From NCBI RefSeq assembly GCF_040689395.1, contig NZ_JBFAZX010000005.1:186001-250000 (forward strand): a stretch of 64,000 bases of DNA, read 5' to 3'. Below are positions 1 through 9,327 of the stretch, one piece after another (positions within the stretch are counted from its first letter, which is position 1; every line of letters begins with the position of its first letter). The notes under the pieces were generated by a model. It did not search any database. It was not told the DNA's origin and was given only the letters and a program-made list of their open reading frames with translations. The translations under genes were made by a program, and so were the position numbers. The DNA is from Dactylosporangium sp040689395. GTDB lineage: Bacteria > Actinomycetota > Actinomycetes > Mycobacteriales > Micromonosporaceae.

Positions 1-588
1 CTCCTCGCGGGTGAGGTACTTCGGCCGCATCGCGGCGATCTGCATCGCCACGCCGCGGGCGTCGGCGAGGGCCGCCTCGTCGGTCTTGCCGGTGAACTCG
101 ACCGCGACGCCGACCTGCGGCGGCAGGTCGGGGCTCTTGCGGTGCATGTAGATCGCGACCTGCTCGCCCAGCACCGCGATGCGGTTGATGACGAGCTTCT
201 CGCCGATGCGCGCCGACTCGGCCTGCACCAGGTCGGCGACCGTGATGTCGCCGATCTTCGAGGCCAGCAGCGAGTCGACGTCGGCCGCCTTGGTCGCGTC
301 CACCTGCTGCGCCAGCTTCTGGCCCAGCTCGACGAACGCCTCGTTCTTGGCCACGAAGTCGGTCTCGCAGTTGATCTCGACCAGGCCCGAGCCGTGGTGC
401 GCGACGAGGCCGTTGGCCGTGGTGCGACCGGCGCGCTTGCCAACGTCCTTGGCGCCCTTGATACGCAGCAGCTCGACTGCCTTGTCGAAGTCGCCCTCGG
501 CCTCCTCGAGCGCCTTCTTACAGTCCATCATGCCGGAGCCGGTCAGTTCGCGGAGCCGCTTGACGTCAGCGGCGGTGAAGTTGGACAT
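1..588 (-). CDS. tsf: Elongation factor Ts (partial, C-terminus outside the window)
   Basis: EF-Ts is the nucleotide exchange factor that recycles EF-Tu from its GDP to its GTP form in translation. The 196 visible residues carry the N-terminal UBA-like helical domain with the family signature LRELTGSGMMDCKKAL (about residues 12-27), and the core-domain motif TDFVAKNEAF follows near residue 76. Full-length proteins have about 275 residues, so roughly 80 C-terminal residues lie off the left edge. The start is ATG at 588-586, opening MSNFTAADVK, the usual N-terminus. It lies 36 bases downstream of rpsB on the same strand, the classic rpsB-tsf pair, so the two are probably co-transcribed. Confidence 0.97.
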   Translation of the reverse strand, partial: MSNFTAADVKRLRELTGSGMMDCKKALEEAEGDFDKAVELLRIKGAKDVGKRAGRTTANGLVAHHGSGLVEINCETDFVAKNEAFVELGQKLAQQVDATKAADVDSLLASKIGDITVADLVQAESARIGEKLVINRIAVLGEQVAIYMHRKSPDLPPQVGVAVEFTGKTDEAALADARGVAMQIAAMRPKYLTREE

Positions 589-624
589 GAGTCTCTCTCG
601 CTCTGGTGGTGAACGCCTGGGCTG

Positions 625-1515
625 TTATGCCTGGGGGTTGTCTTCGGCGGCCGGAGCGGCATCGGCGGACGCGGGAGCGGCATCGGCGGACGCGGGAGCG
701 GCATCGGCGGACGCGGGAGCGGCATCGGCGGACTTGACGCCCTCGAGCAGCTCGCGCTCCCACTCGGCGAGCGGCTCGCCACCGGCCACGACGCCCGGCT
801 CGGGCTTCTGGTCCGCCCGGGTGGCGCGCCCGGACCGAGCGATCAGCCCGTCGGCGACGGCGTCGGCGACCACGCGGGTCAGCAGCGCCGCGGAGCGGAT
901 GGCGTCGTCGTTACCCGGGATCGGGAAGTCGACCTCGTCCGGGTCACAGTTCGTGTCGAGCACGGCGATGACCGGGATGCCCAGCTTCCGCGCCTCGTCG
1001 ACCGCGATGTGCTCCTTCTTGGTGTCGATCACCCAGATCGCCGACGGCAGCTTCTGCATGTCCCGCAGACCACCCAGCGTGCGGCTCAGCTTGGTCTGCT
1101 CGCGCGACAGCTGCAGGGTCTCCTTCTTGGTGTACCCCTGCGCGGTGCCCGTCAGGTCGAGGCTCTCGAGCTCCTTCATCCGCTGCAGCCGCTTGTACAC
1201 CGTCTGGAAGTTCGTCAGCATGCCGCCGAGCCAGCGGTGGTTCACATACGGCTGGCCCACGCGCGTCGCCTGCTCTGCGATCGCCTCCTGGGCCTGCTTC
1301 TTCGTGCCGACGAACAGCACGGAGCCGCCCTCGGCCACGGTGTTGCGGATGTAGTCGTACGCCTTCTCGATGTAGTCGAGCGTCTGGCGCAGGTCGATGA
1401 TGTAGATACCGTTGCGCTCGGTGAAGATGAAGCGCTTCATCTTCGGGTTCCACCGGCGGGTCTGGTGCCCGAAGTGCACGCCGCTCTCGAGCAGCTGACG
1501 CATGGTCACGGTCAT
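625..1515 (-). CDS. rpsB: 30S ribosomal protein S2 with repeat tail
   Basis: S2 is a late-assembling small-subunit protein that helps anchor S1 and supports initiation. The N-terminus MTVTMRQLLESGVHFGHQTR is diagnostic. The ATG at 1515 is chosen because an AGAGGA Shine-Dalgarno lies 8 bases upstream; the ATG at 1503 would be too far from it. The 296 residues exceed the usual 250-260 because the C-terminus ends in repeated SADAAPA units after ELLEGVK, a low-complexity tail that is probably disordered. Tails of this kind occur in actinobacterial S2, but the perfect DNA repeat suggests recent slippage. It leads the rpsB-tsf unit. Confidence 0.97.
   Translation of the reverse strand: MTVTMRQLLESGVHFGHQTRRWNPKMKRFIFTERNGIYIIDLRQTLDYIEKAYDYIRNTVAEGGSVLFVGTKKQAQEAIAEQATRVGQPYVNHRWLGGMLTNFQTVYKRLQRMKELESLDLTGTAQGYTKKETLQLSREQTKLSRTLGGLRDMQKLPSAIWVIDTKKEHIAVDEARKLGIPVIAVLDTNCDPDEVDFPIPGNDDAIRSAALLTRVVADAVADGLIARSGRATRADQKPEPGVVAGGEPLAEWERELLEGVKSADAAPASADAAPASADAAPASADAAPAAEDNPQA
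653..733. repeat. 21-bp tandem repeat inside rpsB
   Basis: Three complete copies and one partial copy of a 21-bp unit (653-673, 674-694, 695-715, 716-733) are identical at the base level. In the rpsB frame the unit encodes SADAAPA. Being a multiple of three, copy-number change keeps the frame. This is a coding minisatellite, not a CRISPR: the copies abut with no spacers. Confidence 0.93.
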
Positions 1516-2161
1516 GTGCGGGATCCTCTCGATCCTGGTTGTCACGGCGGGCCGGTCGGACCGCCGTCCTGGCGCCCTGTCGTCGGCCGTCTCACCCTTC
1601 GCACACGCCGCCGTTACCAGCCGGCGTGTCTGATCGGGACCAGGGCGGCCGCCGCCCTTGAACGCTCACCCGGCGCGGGAAGAAATGCGGCGGGCTAAGG
1701 GAGGGCGCGCGAGGTCGACCGCACGCTGTGCGGTCGCCGGGGGAAAGTGTACGCGCCGGGCGCGGGCGACATCGAATGCCCCCGGCGGCGCGCTGTTTGG
1801 GCCATTCTGTCCGAACTTTCCCGTTGCTCCATGTCGGGATGTGTTCGGCTTTGTCCAGCTTCTCAGAGTTTGTTCCAACCCTTGCGATCTCGTCACGCAA
1901 CCCGGGTGATTCGGTGACGCACCCGGCACCCGGTTCGTTTTCGGCTGCTCGTCAGCTCCGGGCTTTCGGCGGCCCGGCGGCTCGACAACCCCGGTCCCCG
2001 CCCGGCCCGGGCTGGGGCGGCGACCCAGCCCGGCGTCCGTCTTCGGCGTTCTCGGCGGTTCGGTCTCGCTTTTCGGCAGGTTGGATTTCGTCTTTCCGGC
2101 GGCTCGGATCTCAGCGGCCCGGTTTGCCGCGGACTCCGTCCGGCTGGAGGACGGCCCTGGG
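1516..2161. other. Long non-coding region upstream of rpsB
   Basis: This 646-base stretch holds no convincing gene; the open frames in it are GC-rich shadows without start signals. It should contain the rpsB promoter. A candidate on the minus strand has a -10 CAGAAT (1804-1809) and a weak -35 TGGAGC (1826-1831) 16 bp apart, which would give a leader of about 280 nt containing the hairpin at 1603-1629. The section 1780-1900 is noticeably less GC-rich than its surroundings. The part from 1920 to 2161 shows nothing I can name. Confidence 0.4.
1603..1629 (-). promoter_or_regulatory. Hairpin in the rpsB leader
   Basis: The arms ACACGCCG (1603-1610) and CGGCGTGT (1622-1629) are perfectly complementary around an 11-base loop, about 90 bases upstream of the rpsB start. 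It could be an attenuator or an S2 autoregulatory site, but no known leader class was recognised. Confidence 0.3.
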
Positions 2162-3283
2162 CTAGGAGGCGGCCAGGCCGGCGGCGACGAACAGCAGGAG
2201 CGCGACCGGCAGATACACCAGCGGCGTCCGTAGCCACGCCCGCGCTCCAGGCGCCGCCGCGGCCTCCCCGCCGATCAGCCCGTACAACCCGAGCGCGAAC
2301 ATCGGCAGCGCGGGAAGCATGAAGATGCCGGCAAGGGTCGCCCCCGCCTGGACCTCCTTGGCCGTCATCGCGGTGAGGAACAGCCGCAGGATCGGCACCT
2401 CGAACAGGATCGTGAACACGACCAGCACAATGGCCAGCCCCGGCCGCTTGCTCCGGTACACCGCACCACCCGGCTCCGCCGCCTGCCCGTACTGCTGCGG
2501 CGCCGGAACGGCGGTGGTCAGCGTCGTGGGCGCGACGAACGCGCTCGGTGGAGCCCCGGTCGGTCCGCTGGAGACGGGTGCGCCCGAGACCGGCCCGCCC
2601 GAGACCGGCCCGGTCGTGCCTTGGCCCAGCGCCTCCGGCTCCCCGGCCTGTTGCGTCGTCATCCCCTGACCCGGGATTCCCTGACCCGGGATTCCCTGCG
2701 ACGACAGGCCCGGGATGGGCGCGCCGGAGCTCGACAGGCCGGACGATCCTGCGCCCGACGATCCCAGGCTGGACGATGCCAAGCCCGACGATCCCAGGCC
2801 GGACGTTCCGAGCGACGATCCCGCGCCGGACGGACTGCCGCCGGACACCGGCCGCTGCAGCGCGCTGCGGTTGATCGCCTCCGACCGCCGCGAGCGACCG
2901 CCGAACTCACCGGACAGGTCACCCGTGTCGCCGGACCTACCGGCGGACGCCGGGGCGCTGAACTGCCCGCTCGGGCTGTCGCCGTAGCTCAGCGGGTCGG
3001 CGCCGTAGCCGCGGCCGCCGCCCCGGGGCTCGGAAACCCGGTACCTGTCGTCGTAGTCCCGCTCGTCCGCATACCGCGTCGGCGTGTACCCGCTGTCCTC
3101 ACGCTCGTCGCCGTACCCACGATCCGCGTCGTCACGGCCGCGAGGGCGCTCGTCCCAGTCCCTGTCGTCGCGGCCCCGGTCGTCACGCATCCGGTCGTCA
3201 CGGCGGTCGTCATATCCACGGTCGTCCGGGTACCAGCGCGAATCCGCATCCGGCTCCGGGGTGAAGTTCCGGCGTCCATCCAC
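2162..3283 (-). CDS. Hypothetical membrane protein with D/R-rich N-terminus
   Basis: Function not recognised. The 373 residues form three parts. Residues 1-130 are strongly charged and disordered, with many DDR, DRGY and RDD words. Residues 130-245 are Ser/Gly-rich short repeats (GSSGL, SSLGSS, GIPGQG, GPVSGA). The C-terminal 110 residues contain three hydrophobic segments, about 282-301, 313-332 and 350-372, so this end is probably in the membrane with the long tail in the cytoplasm. The start is GTG at 3283, the first possible after an in-frame stop. It is transcribed toward rpsB but is 646 bases from it. Its tail resembles that of the larger signal peptidase at 15227-16612. Confidence 0.75.
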   Translation of the reverse strand: MDGRRNFTPEPDADSRWYPDDRGYDDRRDDRMRDDRGRDDRDWDERPRGRDDADRGYGDEREDSGYTPTRYADERDYDDRYRVSEPRGGGRGYGADPLSYGDSPSGQFSAPASAGRSGDTGDLSGEFGGRSRRSEAINRSALQRPVSGGSPSGAGSSLGTSGLGSSGLASSSLGSSGAGSSGLSSSGAPIPGLSSQGIPGQGIPGQGMTTQQAGEPEALGQGTTGPVSGGPVSGAPVSSGPTGAPPSAFVAPTTLTTAVPAPQQYGQAAEPGGAVYRSKRPGLAIVLVVFTILFEVPILRLFLTAMTAKEVQAGATLAGIFMLPALPMFALGLYGLIGGEAAAAPGARAWLRTPLVYLPVALLLFVAAGLAAS

Positions 3284-3724
3284 GGTCCGTCACCGTAAGC
3301 CCTCAGATTGATCCTCGCCACCCGGCGGAGGTGCCTGTAATCCGCGTCGCTGCCGGCAACACTCCCCATGCCCTGTGCCACCGGCCGGTCCGCCTCGGAC
3401 TGTCCCCGCGTGGCGGCCGACCTCGACCTGCGCCGTGTGCGGCCGATACGTCCCGGCGATCAAGCCGCGGGAAAGGTCCACCGCCCGTCCGTACCAGGGC
3501 TCGGCGACCGCTCGATGCAGCGCCCGCCACAGGTGACGCGGCACACGCGGTCGGCGGCGGCTCCCGTCCGCCCAGTTCGCGCGGGCGGGCGGCGCGTCGC
3601 GATCTCCGGCCGGGCGGTGACCGGCGGCCCGGCGCACCGGCCGCCGTCCACCGGTGTGCCTCGCGCACGCGACCGGGCCGGTCTCCCGTCCCGCCCCGGC
3701 GCGAGCGGGCCGCATACTCAGGAG
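3284..3724. other. Divergent intergenic region
   Basis: This 441-base gap separates the minus-strand membrane protein from the plus-strand aminotransferase. Several frames stay open because of the GC content, but none has a start signal or recognisable protein. Near its right end CATACT (3713-3718) sits 7 bases before the aminotransferase GTG and could be its -10 element. Confidence 0.4.
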
Positions 3725-4903
<1,179 letters not shown>

Positions 4904-4908
4904 CGGTT

Positions 4909-6129
4909 TCATCGGTCCTCTTCCTCCTCGCCGATCGCGGCCCGCGGCCGGCTGCTCAGCCGGTACCCCTCCGGGCTGGACACCACGAAGCCGAGCTCCT
5001 CCAGCAGTGGCAGGTTGCGCCGGGCGTCGCGCCCGCTGACCCCGGCCACGGCGGCGATCCGCTCTGCCGACGTGGCCCGTCGTGGCCGTACCGCGTCGAG
5101 GATGCGCGCCTGCAGCGGGTCCAGGACGTCCTCGGGGCGCCCCGCGCCCTGGATCGGCGCCGCGAGCTCACCGACGCTGCCGACCTCCTCGATGATCTCC
5201 TCGACCCGGGTGACCAGGACCGTGCCCGGCTGCCGCAGCTCGATGTGGCAACCGACCGACATCGCCGAGTTGATCGGCCCGGGCACCACCATCGCGGAGC
5301 GGTGCAGCAGCCGCGCGTATCCGAGCGTGTTCCGCGCCCCGCTGCGCGACCCCGCCTCGACCACCACGGTTCCCTTCGTCGCGGCCGCGATCACCCGGTT
5401 GCGGGTCAGGAACCGGGTCTTGTGCGGCTGAGTGCCGGGCGGCCACTCGGTGAGCAGCAGCCCCTGCGCGCCGATCTGTTCGAGCACCGCCGCATTGGCC
5501 GCCGGGTACGCACGGTCGATGCCACACGCGAGCACCGCCACCGTCTGCCCACCGGTGGCCAGCGCGCCGCGGTGCGCGGTCACGTCGACGCCGAGCGCCC
5601 CGCCGGACACCACCGTCCAGCCGCGCTCCGCGAGGCCGAAGCCGAACTCGGAGGCGACATATCCGCCGTACCCCGTGATCGCCCTCGCCCCGACCACCGC
5701 CACGGACCGTGCGAGCGAATCCGCCAGCCGCAGCGGCCCGCGCAGCCAGACGCACATCGGCGGGTCCGTGTCCCGCCGCAGCATGTTGCCCTCGCGGCTG
5801 GCCCGCACCAGCTCGTCGAGCGCGACCGGCCACTCCTCGTCGGCGGCGGTGACGATCCGCGCGCCGAGCCGCTCGGCCAGCTCGCCCATCTGCGCGGCGA
5901 GCCGCTCCCCCGGGTTCGCCGAGCCGTCGACGCCGGCCGAGCGCAACCGGGCCTGCACGGCCCCGGCGAGCCCGGCCGTGATGGTGTACCCACCGACCAC
6001 TCTGGCCAGCGCCTCCTGCGCGCCGACGGCGCGGACCAGCATGCCGAGCTCGCGGCTGCCGGGCTCGACCAGCATGCCGAGCGCCATCCGCGCGGTCCGT
6101 TCGTCGCTCATCCACGGCTCGCGGCTCAT
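4909..6129 (-). CDS. dprA: DNA-processing protein DprA
   Basis: DprA loads RecA onto incoming single-stranded DNA during transformation and may act more widely in recombination. The 406 residues show an N-terminal helical domain, then the Rossmann-like DprA domain with VAVVGARAITGYGG and VSGGALGVDVTAH, and a C-terminal winged helix (ATSAERIAAVAGVSGRDARR). The ATG at 6129 overlaps the comM stop in an ATGA, showing translational coupling; a second ATG at 6111 is possible. yraN, comM and dprA form a contiguous operon, the standard actinobacterial arrangement, even though natural competence is not established in this group. Confidence 0.94.
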   Translation of the reverse strand: MSREPWMSDERTARMALGMLVEPGSRELGMLVRAVGAQEALARVVGGYTITAGLAGAVQARLRSAGVDGSANPGERLAAQMGELAERLGARIVTAADEEWPVALDELVRASREGNMLRRDTDPPMCVWLRGPLRLADSLARSVAVVGARAITGYGGYVASEFGFGLAERGWTVVSGGALGVDVTAHRGALATGGQTVAVLACGIDRAYPAANAAVLEQIGAQGLLLTEWPPGTQPHKTRFLTRNRVIAAATKGTVVVEAGSRSGARNTLGYARLLHRSAMVVPGPINSAMSVGCHIELRQPGTVLVTRVEEIIEEVGSVGELAAPIQGAGRPEDVLDPLQARILDAVRPRRATSAERIAAVAGVSGRDARRNLPLLEELGFVVSSPEGYRLSSRPRAAIGEEEEDR

Positions 6130-7640
6130 CGGACGGTCCTCGATCGCAGCTCGAGGGCCTCGCGGACGTCGCCGGCCTCGGGCCGCTCCCGCCCGTCGAG
6201 ATCCGCGAGCGTCCAGGCGACCCGTACAGCCCGGTCGAATCCACGAGCGGACAGTCGGCCACGATCCATGGCCTCCGTGAGCGGCCTCACCACGGGTTTC
6301 GGCAGGCGGAAGCGGTGATGCCGCAGCATCGAGCCGGGCACCTCGCCGTTGGAGCTGGCGTGCGGCGCCCAGCGCTCGATCGCCGCGTCGCGGGCCGCCC
6401 GCACCCGGCCGGCGACAACCGCCGTGGGCTCGACGGCCTCGGCGTTGATCAGGGCGGCCGACCGCACGGGGTCCAGATCCACTTGCAGGTCGACCCGATC
6501 CATCAGCGGGCCGGACAGCCGCGCCTGGTAGCGCCGGCGCACCATCGACGGGCATTCGCACATGTGCTGGCCTCCCGGCTTCGCGCACGGACACGGGTTG
6601 GCGGCGAGCACGAGCTGGACGCGGGCCGGATACACGGTCTCGCCATATGTGCGCCGGAGCCTCACCTCGCCCTCTTCGAGCGGCTGCCGTAGCGCCTCAA
6701 GCGCGCCATTGGCGAACTCGGCACATTCGTCCAAAAAGAGCACACCGTTGTGGGCCAGGCTGATCGCGCCGGGCTTGGCCAGCCCGCTGCCGCCGCCGAC
6801 GAGGGCGGCGACCGAGGCCGTATGGTGCGGTGCCTGCAGCGGTGCCCGGCGGATGAGCGTGCTGCCGGGCGAGAGGGTGCCCGCGACCGAGTGCAGCGCC
6901 GTCGCCTCGATCGCCTCCTGGTCGTTCAGCGGCGGCAGCACGCCGGGCAGCCGCTCGGCGAGCATGGTTTTACCGGCGCCTGGGGGGCCGAACATCGCGA
7001 CGTGGTGGCGGCCGGCGGCGGCGAGCTCGATGACGCGCCGGCCGCGCTCCTGGCCGAGAACGTCGGCGAGGTCCAGGGGCGCGGCCTCGGGCGGCTGGGG
7101 CTTGGCGGCCGGATCGAGCAGGTTCTCCGATCCGTACAGATACCCGATGATCCTGCCGAGGCAGTCGGCGGCGCGGACCTCGATGTCGGGCACCAGGCGC
7201 GCCTCGGTGACGTTCGCCAGCGGTACGACCGCGAAGCCGACACCTGCACGACTGGCGGCCAGGACCGCCGGGAGGATGCCGCGGACCGGGCGCACGGTGC
7301 CGTCCAGGCCGAGCTCGCCGAGGACGACCCCGTCGGCGAGGCGGCCGATCGGCAGGTCCGACCCGGCGGCAAGGACGGCGATGGCAACCGCGGCGTCGAA
7401 GCCGGAGCCGTGTTTGCGCACATGCGCGGGCAGGAGGTTGACGGTGATGCGCTGCTGCGGCCAGTAAGCGCCGGAGTTGTGCACGGCAGCCCGGACGCGG
7501 TCGCGGGCCTCGCTGAGCGCGGCGTCCGGCAGGCCGGACACGACGAGGCTCGGCAGGCCCGGTGCGACGTCGGCCTCGACGACGATCACCTCGCCGACGA
7601 CGCCGTGCAGTGCGACGGAGCGGACCATGGCGTATCCCAT
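6126..7640 (-). CDS. comM: YifB/ComM family Mg-chelatase-like AAA+ ATPase
   Basis: ComM relatives are hexameric AAA+ helicases that promote branch migration when incoming DNA is integrated. The 504 residues open MGYAMVRSVALHG, followed by the ChlI-like N-terminal domain (GLPDAALSEARDRVRAA), Walker A GPPGAGKTMLAERLPG, Walker B LFLDECAEF, and the C-terminal Mg-chelatase domain. The ATG at 7640 overlaps the yraN stop by one base (TGATG), and the stop overlaps dprA, so the three genes are tightly coupled. Confidence 0.95.
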   Translation of the reverse strand: MGYAMVRSVALHGVVGEVIVVEADVAPGLPSLVVSGLPDAALSEARDRVRAAVHNSGAYWPQQRITVNLLPAHVRKHGSGFDAAVAIAVLAAGSDLPIGRLADGVVLGELGLDGTVRPVRGILPAVLAASRAGVGFAVVPLANVTEARLVPDIEVRAADCLGRIIGYLYGSENLLDPAAKPQPPEAAPLDLADVLGQERGRRVIELAAAGRHHVAMFGPPGAGKTMLAERLPGVLPPLNDQEAIEATALHSVAGTLSPGSTLIRRAPLQAPHHTASVAALVGGGSGLAKPGAISLAHNGVLFLDECAEFANGALEALRQPLEEGEVRLRRTYGETVYPARVQLVLAANPCPCAKPGGQHMCECPSMVRRRYQARLSGPLMDRVDLQVDLDPVRSAALINAEAVEPTAVVAGRVRAARDAAIERWAPHASSNGEVPGSMLRHHRFRLPKPVVRPLTEAMDRGRLSARGFDRAVRVAWTLADLDGRERPEAGDVREALELRSRTVR

Positions 7641-7993
7641 CAGAACGCCCCGCGCAGGTGCTGGACCGCCACGGACCGGCCCACGAGCACGCTGACCACG
7701 TCGAAACGGAGCCGTTCGCCCCGCACGTGGTTGGCCGCCAGCCACATCAGGGCGAGTGTGCGCAGGCGGCGCACCTTGGCCGGCACGAGCGCCTCGACGG
7801 GCTGGCCGTAGCGTGTGCCGCGGCGGGTCTTGACCTCCACGAACACCAGGTCGGCACCATCCCGGGCGACCACGTCGAGCTCACCCGACCGGCTGCGCCA
7901 GTTGCGATCGAGCAGCACGAGCCCCTGTGACACGAGGTATCGGCAGGCGACGCGTTCGCCGAAGCCGCCAACGAGCTGGTTGTGGTTCGTCAT
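7640..7993 (-). CDS. yraN: UPF0102 protein YraN, endonuclease-like
   Basis: A 117-residue protein with the restriction-endonuclease-like fold of UPF0102. The conserved core is visible: GELDVVARDGADLVFVEVK, containing the E...D...E-x-K arrangement typical of PD-(D/E)XK nucleases. Its cellular role is not established. It is the first gene of the yraN-comM-dprA operon. Two DnaA-box-like 9-mers lie 54-80 bases upstream of its ATG (see 8047-8073), which makes transcriptional control by DnaA possible. Confidence 0.9.
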   Translation of the reverse strand: MTNHNQLVGGFGERVACRYLVSQGLVLLDRNWRSRSGELDVVARDGADLVFVEVKTRRGTRYGQPVEALVPAKVRRLRTLALMWLAANHVRGERLRFDVVSVLVGRSVAVQHLRGAF

Positions 7994-8046
7994 GCGGGCG
8001 ACTCTGGCGGATCGGGGCGATCAATGCGGTGCGTTGAAGATCAACA

Positions 8047-8073
8047 TGTGGACAACGAGGTGCTTGTGGATAA
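8047..8073 (-). promoter_or_regulatory. Pair of DnaA-box-like sites upstream of yraN
   Basis: On the minus strand TTATCCACA (8073-8065) and TTGTCCACA (8055-8047) lie in the same orientation, 18 bp apart. The first matches the E. coli DnaA box consensus, the second the actinobacterial consensus. The only gene start nearby is yraN, 54 bases away. The surrounding 7994-8140 is unusually AT-rich for this genome. Confidence 0.6.
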
Positions 8074-8140
8074 ATTCGGACAGGTTATTTGATTTTGATA
8101 TGTGGCCAGGTCGCGACGCAGGTCGGACTGGGTGGGGCCA

Positions 8141-9088
8141 TTACCTGGCCGGATTCAAAAAAATTCTGCGCCAGTGCTGATGGACGAGGTCCTGTCCGTA
8201 CGCCGGTTTGCGCTCCTCGCTGTCGAGGACGAACCCGGCGCGCTGGTACAGCCGTCGCGCGTCGGCGAGGACGTCGTGCGTGAACAAGACCATCTCGCGG
8301 TAGCCGGCGCGCTGGGCGAACCGGATGCACTCGTCGACCAGCCGACCGCCCACACCCAGGCCGCGGGCCTTCGGCTCGACGAGCAGCAGCCGGAGCTTCG
8401 CCGTCGCTTCGCCCTCGCGGCCGGCACGGACGCAGAAGATCGATCCGACAGGCTCGCCGTCGACCTCGGCGATCCATCCGCGGTCCCAGCGGGGGTCGCG
8501 CGACTCGGCGTAGTCGGCGACGATGCGCGCCACCATCGCCTCGAACTGCTCGTTCCAGCCGTACTCCGCGGCGTAGAACGCGCCGTGGCGCTGCACGACC
8601 CAGCCGAGGTCTCCCGGGCCGGGCGGGCGCAGCACGACCGTCCGCGCGGACGCGGAGCCGCCACCGAGAATCGACTCGATGGCGTCCAGGGCGCCGATCA
8701 GCCGTCGCCGGTCCGTCTCCGTCACGGTCGCCAGCAGCGCGGCCGCCTGCGCGTCCGAGCGCTCGTCGAGCTCGCCCTGCGCGGCCCGGCCGGCGTCGGT
8801 GAGCCTGATGCGCTGCTTGCGCGCATCCGCGTCCGAGCGTTCACGCACGACCAGGCCGTCGTTCTCGAGACGGCCCAGGATGCGACTCAGATATCCCGCG
8901 TCCATGTCCAGCCCGTGCCGCAGGTCGGCGACCTCCAGCGCGGGCCCGGGCGCGGCGGCCAGCTCGTACAGGACGCGGGCCTCGGCGAGGGAGTACGGCG
9001 AGTCGAGCAGCCCGGCCCGCAAAACGCCGATCAGGTTGGTGTAGAAGCGGTTGAATCGCCTCACCGCTGTCACCGTCTCGATATCCAT
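8141..9088 (-). CDS. MarR-family regulator fused to a GNAT acetyltransferase
   Basis: A 315-residue fusion. Residues about 5-145 are a MarR winged helix (YSLAEARVLYELAAAPG, then LDMDAGYLSRILGRLENDGL and the wing RSDADARKQRIRLTDAGR). Residues about 155-313 are a GNAT domain with the acetyl-CoA loop in LRLLLVEPKARGLGVGGRLV. Such fusions are known in bacteria; substrate and ligand are unknown. ATG 9088 is chosen because a plausible promoter (-35 TTGACC at 9124-9119, -10 GACGAT at 9101-9096) would start the transcript there; ATGs at 9097 and 9103 are alternatives and none has a Shine-Dalgarno. A perfect dyad at 9112-9124 overlaps that -35, as expected for autorepression. Confidence 0.88.
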   Translation of the reverse strand: MDIETVTAVRRFNRFYTNLIGVLRAGLLDSPYSLAEARVLYELAAAPGPALEVADLRHGLDMDAGYLSRILGRLENDGLVVRERSDADARKQRIRLTDAGRAAQGELDERSDAQAAALLATVTETDRRRLIGALDAIESILGGGSASARTVVLRPPGPGDLGWVVQRHGAFYAAEYGWNEQFEAMVARIVADYAESRDPRWDRGWIAEVDGEPVGSIFCVRAGREGEATAKLRLLLVEPKARGLGVGGRLVDECIRFAQRAGYREMVLFTHDVLADARRLYQRAGFVLDSEERKPAYGQDLVHQHWRRIFLNPAR

Positions 9089-9111
9089 AGTTGACATCGT
9101 CATGAGATCTA

Positions 9112-9124
9112 TTGACCCGGTCAA
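9112..9124. promoter_or_regulatory. Putative MarR operator
   Basis: TTGACC, a central C, then GGTCAA form a perfect 13-bp dyad 24 bases upstream of the chosen MarR-GNAT start. One arm is also the best -35 hexamer, so bound repressor would block polymerase. A CRE-like TGACGTCA palindrome lies a little further out at 9150-9157. Confidence 0.5.
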
Positions 9125-9293
9125 CAATCTCCCGGAAAGCCGGGCGGCATGACGTCACAACTGCCGGGAGACGCAGCTTCGTCAGGGCTGACCCATGATC
9201 AGTGCGCCGGGCCCGGCGATCGACCGGACACTGCCGAAACTTCTCGAAGAAATCCAAAGAGTTCGCGTACTCGCGATCATGCTGACTGATACC

Positions 9294-9327
9294 GATAGCG
9301 GGATAGCGGACGCTATCGTGGCGCTAT
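9294..9327. promoter_or_regulatory. Nested palindromic operator and -10 of the RHH-xerC operon
   Basis: The inner dyad GATAGCG (9302-9308), GA, CGCTATC (9311-9317) is perfect. A second pair, GATAGCG at 9294-9300 and CGCTAT at 9322-9327, flanks it, so four half-sites are present. The only good -10 hexamer, TATCGT (9314-9319), lies inside the array and is placed 6 bases before ATG 9326, implying a leaderless message. Repeated short half-sites suit ribbon-helix-helix repressors, which bind as adjacent dimers. Confidence 0.65.

Noticed and set aside
653..733. CRISPR-like array
   Set aside because: Repeats are head to tail with no spacers and are in frame within rpsB.
1592..2237. Short open frames upstream of rpsB on both strands
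   Set aside because: No ribosome-binding sites, low-complexity translations and mutual overlap; treated as non-coding leader DNA.
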